The position numbers and the translations under genes were made by a program. 64,000 bases of DNA from Prolixibacteraceae bacterium (GTDB lineage: Bacteria; Bacteroidota; Bacteroidia; Bacteroidales; Prolixibacteraceae), in assembly GCA_019856515.1 (NCBI GenBank), contig CP082230.1, positions 1,674,001-1,738,000 of the forward strand, in the 5' to 3' direction. The notes below the pieces were generated by a model that was given only the letters and a program-made list of their open reading frames with translations, was not told the DNA's origin and did no database searches. Shown here in pieces: positions 1-9,257 of this stretch. Each line of letters starts with the position of its first letter. Within the stretch, counting starts at the first letter, position 1.

Positions 1-1
1 C

Positions 2-2536
2 GATGCTACACAATGGGTCACTGCCACAAAGCCCAATGGAGTAAAGGGTGAGATTGAAAGACTCTTTAGCGACGGGTTGAATGACGATCTAAAATCCATT
101 ATGGCTTTGATGGAGACAGATGCCCCAAGGGTTTACACGGCCAAGTTAATTCTACCACAGTTAAGAGGAATTGGAGTGATGATGGATATTGCCAAGCACG
201 TGTCAGAGATCTCCAAAGAGAAGAACCTTCTGCTCTTATCAGATTCGTCACAACTACTATTATCTGTGATTGAAGATGACAGTTCCCCATTTGTATTTGA
301 GAAGATGGGAGAAACCTACAAGCACTTTATGCTAGATGAGTTTCAGGATACATCAAAACTTCAATGGCAGAACTTCTTTCCTTTGATCAACAATGCCCTT
401 TCGGAAGGAAACTTTTCGATGGTCGTTGGAGATGTGAAGCAGTCTATCTATCGTTGGAGAAATAGTGACTGGCAACTGCTGGCAAAGAAAGTGCCGTATG
501 ATCTTCGCCATTATAAACCAGAAGATGTCACATTGGAGACGAACTGGAGGAGTACAAAGAATGTGATTACCTTCAACAATACCATGTTTCATTTTGGATC
601 AGCTATTGTACAGGCTGATTTTAATGAGGATATCGAATCGCGCCCTATTGAAGAGCTGTTCAAAAACGATTTAAAACAACGTATCACCGAAGCCTATCAA
701 GATCAGTTCCAGCACTATTCAGGAAAGAAAGAGAACGAAGGTCAGGTACAGGTCGAGTTTATTCCATCAGAGGAGATGGATTCCAATGAAGCGTCGTTAG
801 AGCGTATGCTTCTGCAGATTGAACACTACCGTAATCAAGGTTATCGTTATGGTGAGATGGCTATCTTGGTTCGTAAAGTATCCGAAGGAAATATGATTGC
901 CAACCGCATTATGGATCATGCAACAGAGACCCATAATAGTGATATGAAGGTAGTATCTAATGACTCATTATATATTGCCAATGCACTCACCGTACAATTT
1001 GTGATTCATGCTTTGCGGTACCTTATTGATATGAATACCTTAGACTATACCTCTATGCGTGGTATCTTCTTACGCTATATCTTTCCATCATTGGATGCAG
1101 GAACGCAAAACCTTATACGCACCAACTCAGCAGATGGCCAATTGTCATTGTTGTTAGAAAACCCTTTTCCTCAGAAAGAGGATGAGATATTCAATTGTAA
1201 AGAGGTCTCTTCATTTCATTTCTTTGATCAATTCTTTAAAGAAGAGACGTTAGAGAGTTTGAAATTTCGCCCATTATATGAGTTGGTAGAGTTGGTTATC
1301 AACTATTTTCATCTAGAGAAAGTTCATAATGAATGGCCGTACCTTCAATCTCTTCTAGATAGTATATTGGAATACTCAAGGATGGAGTCGGCGGATATTG
1401 CCTCGTTTATTGAGTGGTGGAATCACAAAGGAGCCAAAAAGACATTGGTGTTATCCGAAGAGATTGATGCGATCAAGATCTATACCGTACACAAATCCAA
1501 AGGTCTGGAATTTAAGGTTGTAATGATCCCATTTTGTAATTGGGACCTCTATCCATCCTCCATGTTACCCAATACCTTATGGTGTCAAACAGAGGAGGCT
1601 CCTTTCTCTTCGTTAAGCACCATTCCTGTTCAATATAGTAGTACCATGGCCAAATCCCTATTTGCTCCATACTACTATCAAGAGAAAATTATGGGGGCTA
1701 TTGATAACCTTAACCTACTCTATGTCGCTCTCACTAGAGCTGAAGAAGCTCTATGGCTGGGGATACCTCAACCAAAGAAGAAGTCAAAAAGCCTGAAAAG
1801 TGTTGGAGATCTCATATACCTTATGATGAACTCAATGCCTGCCATGGATAGTGATGATAGAGAACGTTTTATCGAATTTGGCGAACATTTTGATATAGAG
1901 ACAACCAAATTTGATTTTGGCACTTTGCCTGTCATATCTACGGAAAAAGAGTCTATCGAAGAGAAGCCAACCAAAGGGTTTCCTGTCGCCTCCTCTACAC
2001 AGTTACCAGAGATACATATAGGAAACTATATCGATAAGATTGCAATACGAAAGAACTCTGAACTATTCTTTGAGATCGACCCCAGTGAACGATCTCAAAA
2101 GATCAACTACGGTACGCTAGTACATCAAATACTTGAGAAATCGGCCAACCACGAAGAGATGCAGAAGCAGATTAGGACACTCTATTTTGAAGGCGCATTG
2201 ACCAAAGAGGAGATGGACACGCTCACAAAGGTACTTAAAGAAGCTCTTGAACTTAATGAGATAAAGCCATGGTTCGATGGCACATATCAAGTGATCAATG
2301 AACGTCAGATTGTACGAAGTGGTAAACAAGGAAACCACCGTCCTGATCGTATTATGATCCAAGGTCATGATGCCATTGTTGTCGATTATAAAACTGGGGA
2401 TGCAGATATTAAGAAACATCAAAGGCAAGTAGAAGGATATATTGATGATTTAAATTCGATGGGCTTTAAGAATGTTAAAGGGTATCTATGGTATGTAATG
2501 GATCACAAGGTGGTAGAGGTCATTATGAAGCGATAA
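2..2536 (+). CDS. AddA/RecB-like UvrD-family helicase-nuclease, 5' end missing
   Basis: This is the C-terminal 844 residues of a superfamily 1 helicase; the frame is open to the window's first base, so the real start lies upstream and TTG at 77 is not a credible start. Visible motifs are Walker B DEFQDT (335-352), motif III VGDVKQSIYRWR, motif IV-like ETNWRST, motif V VHKSKGLEF and motif VI LLYVALTRAEEAL. The C-terminus has a RecB-type PD-(D/E)XK nuclease region, with GTLVHQILEK followed by RPDRIM and VVDYKTGD near 2378-2401. The Walker A motif is not in the window. Family members unwind and degrade double-strand ends in recombinational repair. In Bacteroidota the partner is usually an AddB-like PD-(D/E)XK protein, which is not seen downstream and so would have to be upstream. 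Function call is strong; the exact AddA name is inferred. Confidence 0.9.
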   Translation, partial: DATQWVTATKPNGVKGEIERLFSDGLNDDLKSIMALMETDAPRVYTAKLILPQLRGIGVMMDIAKHVSEISKEKNLLLLSDSSQLLLSVIEDDSSPFVFEKMGETYKHFMLDEFQDTSKLQWQNFFPLINNALSEGNFSMVVGDVKQSIYRWRNSDWQLLAKKVPYDLRHYKPEDVTLETNWRSTKNVITFNNTMFHFGSAIVQADFNEDIESRPIEELFKNDLKQRITEAYQDQFQHYSGKKENEGQVQVEFIPSEEMDSNEASLERMLLQIEHYRNQGYRYGEMAILVRKVSEGNMIANRIMDHATETHNSDMKVVSNDSLYIANALTVQFVIHALRYLIDMNTLDYTSMRGIFLRYIFPSLDAGTQNLIRTNSADGQLSLLLENPFPQKEDEIFNCKEVSSFHFFDQFFKEETLESLKFRPLYELVELVINYFHLEKVHNEWPYLQSLLDSILEYSRMESADIASFIEWWNHKGAKKTLVLSEEIDAIKIYTVHKSKGLEFKVVMIPFCNWDLYPSSMLPNTLWCQTEEAPFSSLSTIPVQYSSTMAKSLFAPYYYQEKIMGAIDNLNLLYVALTRAEEALWLGIPQPKKKSKSLKSVGDLIYLMMNSMPAMDSDDRERFIEFGEHFDIETTKFDFGTLPVISTEKESIEEKPTKGFPVASSTQLPEIHIGNYIDKIAIRKNSELFFEIDPSERSQKINYGTLVHQILEKSANHEEMQKQIRTLYFEGALTKEEMDTLTKVLKEALELNEIKPWFDGTYQVINERQIVRSGKQGNHRPDRIMIQGHDAIVVDYKTGDADIKKHQRQVEGYIDDLNSMGFKNVKGYLWYVMDHKVVEVIMKR

Positions 2537-2580
2537 TACTTCTCTCTTGCTTAATGAAATAAGAGATATGCACCTGTTCT

Positions 2581-2641
2581 ATTTTGTTTGGGGATTCTTA
2601 AATATCATCTCACGGTGATGCTAAACAAAATATATGTGAAA
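2581..2641. terminator. Hairpin between helicase and GH109 gene
   Basis: A 9-bp inverted repeat, ATTTTGTTT (2581-2589) with AAACAAAAT (2633-2641), encloses a smaller palindrome around 2607-2621. It lies 45 bp after the helicase stop, so it may end that transcript. There is no clear U-run directly after the stem, so termination is only inferred. Confidence 0.35.
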
Positions 2642-2697
2642 CAATTTATCAATCGCTCGAATTAGAGTTGATATAAACCGTCGAATAGTAAAATAGT

Positions 2698-3918
2698 ATG
2701 ATTCGTATTGGGATTATTGGAATGGGATATAGAGGTACGATTCATTTTAAGAATCTACTTCTACGAGAGGATGTGATTGTGATGGCGATTGTAGATCCCC
2801 ATTACAATGAAGAGGAGATAAAACGATGGTGTAACGAGAAAGGAAAAGCAGTACCTGCGTTATACTCTTCACAGAAGGGATACCATGAAATGATGTCCGT
2901 TCACGATATTGATGGGGTGATTCTATCTGTACCTTGGGACCTATTCACTCCGATTTTACTTGAATTACTTCCATATCCATGTTATATCGGAGTAGAGGCT
3001 TCTAGTATTGATAAAATAGAGGATATAGAACGACTACAGAAAAGTTATCAAGCCCATAATTCAGAAGTTATGATTTTGGAGAATGCCTGTTACCATAGAG
3101 ATGTAATGGCAGTATTCCAGATGGTTGGAAAAGGGCTATTTGGCGAACTTGTACATCTTCGGGGTGGATATGAGCACGACTTACGAAAGGTGAAGTTTGA
3201 TGAAAAGTTCTGTTTTGGACCGAATGCAAAACATGAAGCAAGGTGGAGAACTGCACATTCTCTTCAAAGAAATGGCGATCTATATCCCTCTCATGGAATA
3301 GGCCCTATCGCCTATATATTGGATATCAATAGAGGTAACCGGTTTGTTTCAATCTCATCTTTTGCCTCCAAATCAAGAGGACTTGGTAATTACCTTAAGA
3401 GACACAAAGGGGTTGATCATCTTGATGCTAAATTACCATGGAAACTAGGCGATGTAATTACATCAACACTTACAACACAAAGAGGTGAGACCATTATACT
3501 CACGCACAATACCAATACTTCTCGACCATATTCGTTAGGTTTTCGTGTTCAGGGAACCGATGGAATATGGATTCAGGAAAATGGCAATCATCTCCATATC
3601 GAATCGTTAGGTGAATCTGTAGATTGGATGGAAAATCCAGACCAAATATTACGACAACATGATGCAGTATGTTGGAAGAGATATCATAAAGAGGCGGCAA
3701 AAACAGTAAGACACGATATGGATTTCTTTGTTCTGAATGATTTCTTACTTGCCGTTGACTCTAAAACATCTCCTAAATTTGATATTTATGATCTGCTATC
3801 ATGGATGGCTATCTCCCCTCTCTCCGAAGAGAGCATAAAGCAAGGAGGTCTTCCTATACCCTTTCCAGACTTCACCAATGAACAATGGAGGTCTCGAGAG
3901 AGTTTTTACAAAGAGTAG
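2698..3918 (+). CDS. GH109-like Gfo/Idh/MocA family protein (NAD-dependent glycosidase type), no signal peptide
   Basis: The 406-residue protein begins with a Rossmann dinucleotide motif, GIIGMGYRG (residues 5-13). The middle matches what is known of family GH109: ENACYHRD near 128-135, GELVHLRGGYEHDLR near 149-163, YPSHGIGPIAYILDINRGNR near 196-215 and SFASKSRGL. The His in YPSHGIGP (H199) corresponds to the conserved GH109 catalytic-region histidine. GH109 enzymes use tightly bound NAD in an oxidation-elimination mechanism, and the founding members are alpha-N-acetylgalactosaminidases. Many GH109 proteins carry a Tat or Sec signal; this one starts directly with the Rossmann fold, so it should be cytoplasmic and may act on an imported sugar or be an oxidoreductase. 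The start ATG at 2698 fits the fold's usual beginning. Substrate is unknown. Confidence 0.8.
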   Translation: MIRIGIIGMGYRGTIHFKNLLLREDVIVMAIVDPHYNEEEIKRWCNEKGKAVPALYSSQKGYHEMMSVHDIDGVILSVPWDLFTPILLELLPYPCYIGVEASSIDKIEDIERLQKSYQAHNSEVMILENACYHRDVMAVFQMVGKGLFGELVHLRGGYEHDLRKVKFDEKFCFGPNAKHEARWRTAHSLQRNGDLYPSHGIGPIAYILDINRGNRFVSISSFASKSRGLGNYLKRHKGVDHLDAKLPWKLGDVITSTLTTQRGETIILTHNTNTSRPYSLGFRVQGTDGIWIQENGNHLHIESLGESVDWMENPDQILRQHDAVCWKRYHKEAAKTVRHDMDFFVLNDFLLAVDSKTSPKFDIYDLLSWMAISPLSEESIKQGGLPIPFPDFTNEQWRSRESFYKE

Positions 3919-3919
3919 C

Positions 3920-3960
3920 TGATTAAGATATGATAGAAAATAGTAGTAATATCTTAATCA
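3920..3960. terminator. Perfect 12-bp hairpin between convergent genes
   Basis: TGATTAAGATAT (3920-3931) pairs perfectly with ATATCTTAATCA (3949-3960), with a 17-nt loop. It starts one base after the GH109 stop and lies 41 bp before the end of the minus-strand gene at 4002, so it may serve both genes. The tail on the plus side is only weakly U-rich. Confidence 0.55.
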
Positions 3961-4001
3961 AATTTATTCCTCTTTCCCAATTAGGTTGGTATAAACACAA
4001 G

Positions 4002-4856
4002 CTACCCTCTCAATACCAAACCAATATAAACATTGATCATAAAGTCGCCCATCTCATTATCTCCCATTATGTCTAATACATCGGAATCGATGCGAACTTC
4101 TTTATAGTCGATAGGAAAAAGATAGAATAGATTTAAACCGAAGTCTAAACAAAGTCCTTTGGATAGAGACAGATAGTTACCTGCTCCTAAACGAAATCCA
4201 CCAGTGCTATAGGTATTAACACTATCAAATATTGTAACATTCTTTCTTACTGCTCCAGCACCAATAGCAATATATGAGTTCGCCTTAGTCAACTGATTGA
4301 AGAAACGGTAGCAATAAGAGAGATAAAACGCATGAGTAGAAACATCTAGCGATGAATTATACTCTATCTGGGGAAAAGTAAAAGATAGATCATTAAATTT
4401 CTTTGTTACATCCTTTGAACTTTTAGTTCCAAAATAGTCCAATGCAAATCCACTATTTCGCTGTCCATAAAAGGTTAGACTCACTGCATAAGTCATATTT
4501 ATACTCCTTTTAACAAACCCATTATCAATACTATATTTAGGAGTACTCCAAGAAGATCCAATCCCACCATACACCCCAAAATAGTATCGATAGCTTGAAG
4601 GTGTCGCAAATTGTGATTTTGGCTTATGTCTCTTCTTGCCAACACAATTTAGCTTGTAGTTCGAGACATTTTCTAAGAGATAGGTGACTTCAACCGGTTG
4701 ACCTGAACTTTTGACCTTAATCGTAATAGTAGTTTCTTCAATCGATAATATTTTTCCATGGATCTGGGCTCCATCTTTAAGAATGAGGAGATCTTGTGCC
4801 ATCACAAAGCTACATGTGATGACAAACATAGTTAGAAGGGATAAGGCTCTTTTCAT
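4002..4856 (-). CDS. Secreted beta-barrel-like protein with short N-terminal 'DGxxIxGKI' module, unknown function
   Basis: A 284-residue protein. I chose ATG 4856 because it gives a clean Sec signal (MKRALSLLTMFVITCSFVMA, then Q); an in-frame start 24 bp upstream would bury it. After the signal comes a 40-residue beta-rich segment (LLILKDGAQIHGKILSIEET) that is common in Bacteroidota secreted proteins. The rest has alternating hydrophobic/polar strands rich in Tyr and Gly and resembles small outer-membrane barrels. It has the same plan as the next minus-strand gene (5048-5950), and the two may be distant paralogues. No catalytic motif is visible. Outer-membrane location is inferred. Confidence 0.6.
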   Translation of the reverse strand: MKRALSLLTMFVITCSFVMAQDLLILKDGAQIHGKILSIEETTITIKVKSSGQPVEVTYLLENVSNYKLNCVGKKRHKPKSQFATPSSYRYYFGVYGGIGSSWSTPKYSIDNGFVKRSINMTYAVSLTFYGQRNSGFALDYFGTKSSKDVTKKFNDLSFTFPQIEYNSSLDVSTHAFYLSYCYRFFNQLTKANSYIAIGAGAVRKNVTIFDSVNTYSTGGFRLGAGNYLSLSKGLCLDFGLNLFYLFPIDYKEVRIDSDVLDIMGDNEMGDFMINVYIGLVLRG

Positions 4857-5047
4857 ATTATTAGATTTTACTTCAGACAAATACTATAGTAGCCATTTAT
4901 CTAAAGACCAATATATTCGTCACTTTGTGATGAGAAACAATAATTTGGTTCACTCATAGCAAGATAGTGTAATAAATATACAATTAATCTATAATAAAGT
5001 TCCTTATTAATTTCAGGTTCATTCACAGCATTGGCGTACAAACATCA

Positions 5048-5950
5048 TTAATGTCCTAACATGATCCCTAAGCTCACATGTAACTGTAATGCAAGCACCT
5101 CAGGAGTATATTTATATCCATCTGGTTCTTCGGGGGCATATTGCTCTTCAAATTCGGACCCATACACCCCAAGAATACCAACAGAAAGAACAAAATTGAA
5201 GCCATTTACCACCTTAATAACATATCCTCCAGAAAGACTTGCAGCAAATCGAGAAACATCAACTATATTCTTCTCCTCTTTGCCCACATCTTCCAAATGA
5301 TATTTTCCGACACCCAATCCAAAATCTAAATATCCACTACCATTTTCTCCTCTTAACGATGGCCCTATCCTAAGGGATAACAAATATGCATTAAATTTGG
5401 ATTCTGTTCCTACTTTACTACTCGGAGAATAGGTTCCTGCATGCATATAAGTAAATCCAATAGAGCCTCCATTAAGATCAATTGGGCTAAAGTTTACTTT
5501 CCAAAAACCACCACCAGAAGAAACTCCTTTACCTCGCTCTTTATCCTTTAACAGCAAACAATTGGCCCCATACTCAACAGAGAAAAAAATAGAAGGGGTT
5601 CTTGGAGGTTCGACTACAGCCTCTAACGAAGGATTATCATTACCGATAATCAAAGTACTATCACCTCCAAAATCTGTATATGGATTCAAACTATTTGATG
5701 CTTTACTATCGTCAAAATCTTCAATACTCAATCTAGTATAATAGCCTCTACTTATTCCTTTAATAATCTGTTTTGACATATAGTACTGTACAACTTTGTT
5801 GTCCAAGCGCTGTTCAATCTTTACTTTAGTACTCTTTTCTCTAATAACTAGACATGCAATTGAATCCCCTGATGTAGTAACAATTAGATCTTGACCAAAA
5901 AGTGGAAGCAAACAGAAGGTGCATATAATTGATAAAAATAGCTTTCTCAT
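5048..5950 (-). CDS. Secreted beta-barrel-like protein, possible distant paralogue of the 4002-4856 gene
   Basis: A 300-residue protein. ATG at 5950 gives a good signal peptide (MRKLFLSIICTFCLLPLFG, then Q), so the longer 313-residue reading is unlikely. It carries a signal, then a beta-rich segment (DLIVTTSGDSIACLVI), then a strand-rich Gly/Tyr/Ser region. The N-terminal segment of its neighbour has the same position and spacing (DLLILKDGAQIHGKIL), which suggests common descent or shared architecture. The C-terminal half resembles an outer-membrane barrel of the OmpW/PorT size class, but I recognise no specific family. The two genes are 190 bp apart on the same strand and may or may not be co-transcribed. 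Confidence 0.55.
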   Translation of the reverse strand: MRKLFLSIICTFCLLPLFGQDLIVTTSGDSIACLVIREKSTKVKIEQRLDNKVVQYYMSKQIIKGISRGYYTRLSIEDFDDSKASNSLNPYTDFGGDSTLIIGNDNPSLEAVVEPPRTPSIFFSVEYGANCLLLKDKERGKGVSSGGGFWKVNFSPIDLNGGSIGFTYMHAGTYSPSSKVGTESKFNAYLLSLRIGPSLRGENGSGYLDFGLGVGKYHLEDVGKEEKNIVDVSRFAASLSGGYVIKVVNGFNFVLSVGILGVYGSEFEEQYAPEEPDGYKYTPEVLALQLHVSLGIMLGH

Positions 5951-6175
5951 AATAGAAAAGATTTTATTAGTAATCATTATAACGAACATACAGATTTAGT
6001 AATCGATTCCTTTATCACAACCGCATGACCAATACCATTCTAAAATATTTGCTATAATATATTTATTATTAACAAAAATATACATTTATTTCACTAATCA
6101 AAGATATTAGCATAATAATATGGAGCATACGATAGAAGGCAGCCCTCTTAATCACTCGTAGGCAACAACTTCAAC

Positions 6176-7912
6176 TTATCGATCCTTTCGAAACATCTTC
6201 TTATTCACTTTTAGTCGCTGGGTAATACTCTTATTATCGAAAGAGACAATATCAATAAAGGGATCGCTAAAATCATCAATTACAATCTTCACCGTATCCC
6301 CTACATTTGAGATCGGTAACTCATTAGAAATAATACTACTTCCAATAAATATAACTTTAGGAAACTCCCTTAACTGCATGTAATAACTCGTGTTACCACC
6401 TCTAATATCTCTTCCCAGTCGTACGATGGTTCCTTTAATTTGAACTTGATTCTCAGATTGTGTTGGAGAGATGGTTCCATCTAATTGGTGCAAAGTATTT
6501 TTATAGTTACGTAAGGTCTCTTTTAGATTATTCCCAACACCAACAATGGTATAATCTCTTACCGAAACCATCGCAGTCATTTTGGATAAACCTCCCTTAT
6601 CTTTCAAAGACATTACATATGTAGGAACTCCATTAATATTGTATGTAATAGGAAAGCTAGCTTCGTATCCTTTTTCTTGGACTTTCCCCATAGCTGACTT
6701 TCTTGCAGCTTGCTCTGTTGCACCAACTTGTTGATACCAAATAGTTTCTTTAGTTCTCGTGTTAACCAGAACAAATCCAACGGTACCTTCGTCGGCACCA
6801 ACTGATGTAAGTCCTGAATACCAATAAGATTTACCATCATTACCATAAACAAGAGAGAGTCCTTTAGTAGTCTGTAGCATACCTTGATTAGACCAATTCC
6901 CAAAACCATGAATAAATCTTCCCCAATCATCTAGTTGGTCTAATATAAACGCCTTAGGTTGGATTCGATCAATCCACCTGGGTGCATCATCAATAGCATA
7001 CTCATTCATTCGGCCTGTTTCCACATCAATAACCAAAACACCTGTAGCATCCCCACCACTTGCAACAACCTTATTATCGTAGAGTGTAACGATCCAAAAT
7101 GGTTTACCAAATTCATTAATTTCGAAAGTAGCATCCGTGAAACCATTGGTCATATATCCATTAAAATAGATATGACGATCGAGACAGTCTTGAAAATAAG
7201 CTTCTTTTTGATACTTAATACGAATTGGGTGATCTGCATATTTCTCAATAAACGAGACGTCTCTTGGATCCGTTGCACTCACTTTTATATAACCAGGTGT
7301 TCCGTTTTTATTTCTTTTCCATTTAAAGAATCCAGAATGACATACTGGGGCAATCCAATATAATTTACCTCTCACCATCTGTATTGTAAACTCCCCAATA
7401 TCGACTTGACTCCCCAAGGATGGTATAGTCCCAAGAACTTTATCCCCCAAACGATATGCCATATCTCTATCTACAACTCGAATTTGGACAGTAGATACTG
7501 GGGCAAAATCATCCTCAAAACTAGACTTAATCTTCACGTCTCCGATCAAATTACGGTACGCTTTAGCATGGAATAATGCAGAAGAGTAGAACTTTAATCC
7601 CAGAACCCATAGAGATAATAATAATGTCATTACTCTCAAGAAATCGAAATATGCAAAACGAGGTCTTTTTATCTTACTATCCGTTTTCTTCGTCTTACCC
7701 TTATACTCTTTGTGCTCTACCTTAGTATTGACTGAGACCCAAAGCTCATTAAAACACTCATTAATAACACAATACCTAATCAAGAGTACTATACATATCA
7801 ACAATAAATAAGAAGGAAACTCAACAAACGAGAAGGATAAGACAGGAGTAGTAAAATAGATAATTAAAAAGACTCCAAGGATGTAGGTTATAGATCTAGT
7901 TATCAACTTCAT
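6176..7912 (-). CDS. Large membrane-anchored protein of an uncharacterised family
   Basis: A 578-residue protein with hydrophobic segments near residues 5-21, 27-50 and about 95-115, followed by a long soluble region. The soluble part contains well-ordered stretches (PVSTVQIRVVDRDMAYRLGDK, GNDGKSYWYSGLTSVGADEG, GVPTYVMSLKDKGG) that look like conserved cores of repeated PepSY-like alpha/beta units. The last ~90 residues (QVQIKGTIVRLGRDI to IVIDD) look like an OB-type small barrel. Similar long proteins with the 'TSxGADExTVGF' type of motif occur in diverse bacteria as hypothetical membrane proteins; I cannot assign a function. It stands alone, with gene-free DNA on both sides. Confidence 0.55.
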   Translation of the reverse strand: MKLITRSITYILGVFLIIYFTTPVLSFSFVEFPSYLLLICIVLLIRYCVINECFNELWVSVNTKVEHKEYKGKTKKTDSKIKRPRFAYFDFLRVMTLLLSLWVLGLKFYSSALFHAKAYRNLIGDVKIKSSFEDDFAPVSTVQIRVVDRDMAYRLGDKVLGTIPSLGSQVDIGEFTIQMVRGKLYWIAPVCHSGFFKWKRNKNGTPGYIKVSATDPRDVSFIEKYADHPIRIKYQKEAYFQDCLDRHIYFNGYMTNGFTDATFEINEFGKPFWIVTLYDNKVVASGGDATGVLVIDVETGRMNEYAIDDAPRWIDRIQPKAFILDQLDDWGRFIHGFGNWSNQGMLQTTKGLSLVYGNDGKSYWYSGLTSVGADEGTVGFVLVNTRTKETIWYQQVGATEQAARKSAMGKVQEKGYEASFPITYNINGVPTYVMSLKDKGGLSKMTAMVSVRDYTIVGVGNNLKETLRNYKNTLHQLDGTISPTQSENQVQIKGTIVRLGRDIRGGNTSYYMQLREFPKVIFIGSSIISNELPISNVGDTVKIVIDDFSDPFIDIVSFDNKSITQRLKVNKKMFRKDR

Positions 7913-8077
7913 AGATTATAGTATAATATAGTATTGATTCCCATCACAAGTCGAAAGGGGATAGAGAATAAATTTTTTCCTACTATATTTCACACTAACT
8001 GTAAGTATAGGTGGAAATAGTTAAACTAATTACTTCAATATTTATTTCAACAGACAGTATTTATTATACAATAATAC

Positions 8078-9184
8078 CTATTTTTTTTTATTGACCCACA
8101 GAAAATAACCAGTGATTGGGAGCGCTGCAAGTACAATCGCTATTAGAAACATCAATATCTTCCCAAAAATACCACCTATTGCTCCAACATGAATATCATA
8201 GTTCAACATAATCGCTTTTTCTCCACTACTAGCCTCTTCAAAACTTGATGACCTCACCAAATGTCCATTATATTGATTGAATGAGAGTCTAGCACTATTA
8301 TAATATACCGCTTTATCATTCTGAACAAATACATTTACTGTTGACTCTTTTGACTTTTTAGGTTGATATATAGAGATTGCATAAGCATCAGTGTATATAT
8401 CTTTACATGTGGAATAGACCTCTTGATAAATACCTATATCCTGGTGATCTACTATTGACTTTGGTACCGTAGTATCATAACTATTAACTCCCAAATTAAA
8501 GATCAGATATACAATTGCCATCATCCATCGAAAGGCCCAAATCATTCCTGTAATACAGATTACTATTGCTAATGGAAAAGTCAATGCCCCTAAAGTAAAG
8601 TGGATATCTCGGTTAAGAACACGCCATTTATTAAATCTAAGTTTAAATGCCCCCTTCTTTATTCCCTTCTTAGGCCACCATAACCATAGCCCTGTAATAA
8701 GACAAATAAAGAATAGCAAAGTGACAGCTCCTACAATTGGTTGCCCATATGCTGTTCTTAGAAAGTAACTCCAATGAAACATCTTTACCAATTGGAAAAA
8801 CTCATACTTGTGATTTAATAACCCAATAACCTTACCGTTATATGGATTTATATAAACAATTTTGTCTTGTGTTATCCAATCAAAATAAGTAACCGCACTA
8901 TTATCTTGATGGTAGGACTTAAATTCCCAACTCCGTGAAGGGTCTTGGTAAGTCTTAACCGAAGTGATGTCATAACCGTCAACTTCACGTTGCGCGATAT
9001 CCCACAGTTTATCTATAGGTAAAGATTGATCACCTATTTGATCCACATACAAAACATCATGATGAAACGCATGGAATAGTTCCTTCTCAAAAACATACAA
9101 AGCACCACTAATAGAGGTCAAGAACATTAAAAGGCCTGTGACCAAACCAATATACTGATGTATAATAAAAATCTTTTTCTTCAT
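8078..9184 (-). CDS. PepSY-associated transmembrane protein (siderophore/heme-utilisation type)
   Basis: A 368-residue inner-membrane protein of the PepSY_TM family. It opens with KKKIFIIHQYIGLVTGLLMF and a first membrane helix at about 10-32, followed by a periplasmic PepSY-like region. Further helices are near 150-170, 195-225 and 340-362, with His residues near several helices that could bind heme. Known relatives (FoxB/PiuB-type) reduce or release iron from siderophores in the periplasm. It is the last gene of a minus-strand set with a DUF4374 lipoprotein and a TonB receptor, which supports a role in iron or heme uptake. The substrate is not visible. Confidence 0.8.
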   Translation of the reverse strand: MKKKIFIIHQYIGLVTGLLMFLTSISGALYVFEKELFHAFHHDVLYVDQIGDQSLPIDKLWDIAQREVDGYDITSVKTYQDPSRSWEFKSYHQDNSAVTYFDWITQDKIVYINPYNGKVIGLLNHKYEFFQLVKMFHWSYFLRTAYGQPIVGAVTLLFFICLITGLWLWWPKKGIKKGAFKLRFNKWRVLNRDIHFTLGALTFPLAIVICITGMIWAFRWMMAIVYLIFNLGVNSYDTTVPKSIVDHQDIGIYQEVYSTCKDIYTDAYAISIYQPKKSKESTVNVFVQNDKAVYYNSARLSFNQYNGHLVRSSSFEEASSGEKAIMLNYDIHVGAIGGIFGKILMFLIAIVLAALPITGYFLWVNKKK

Positions 9185-9257
9185 ACAAATAAAAAAATGG
9201 AGTCCCCTTAAATAGTAAGAGAACTCCTATGGTCATTTAATTTGAGATTAAAAACGA

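Noticed and set aside
77..79. TTG at 77 as the helicase start
   Set aside because: The frame is open to the window edge and the essential Walker A part of the helicase must lie upstream.
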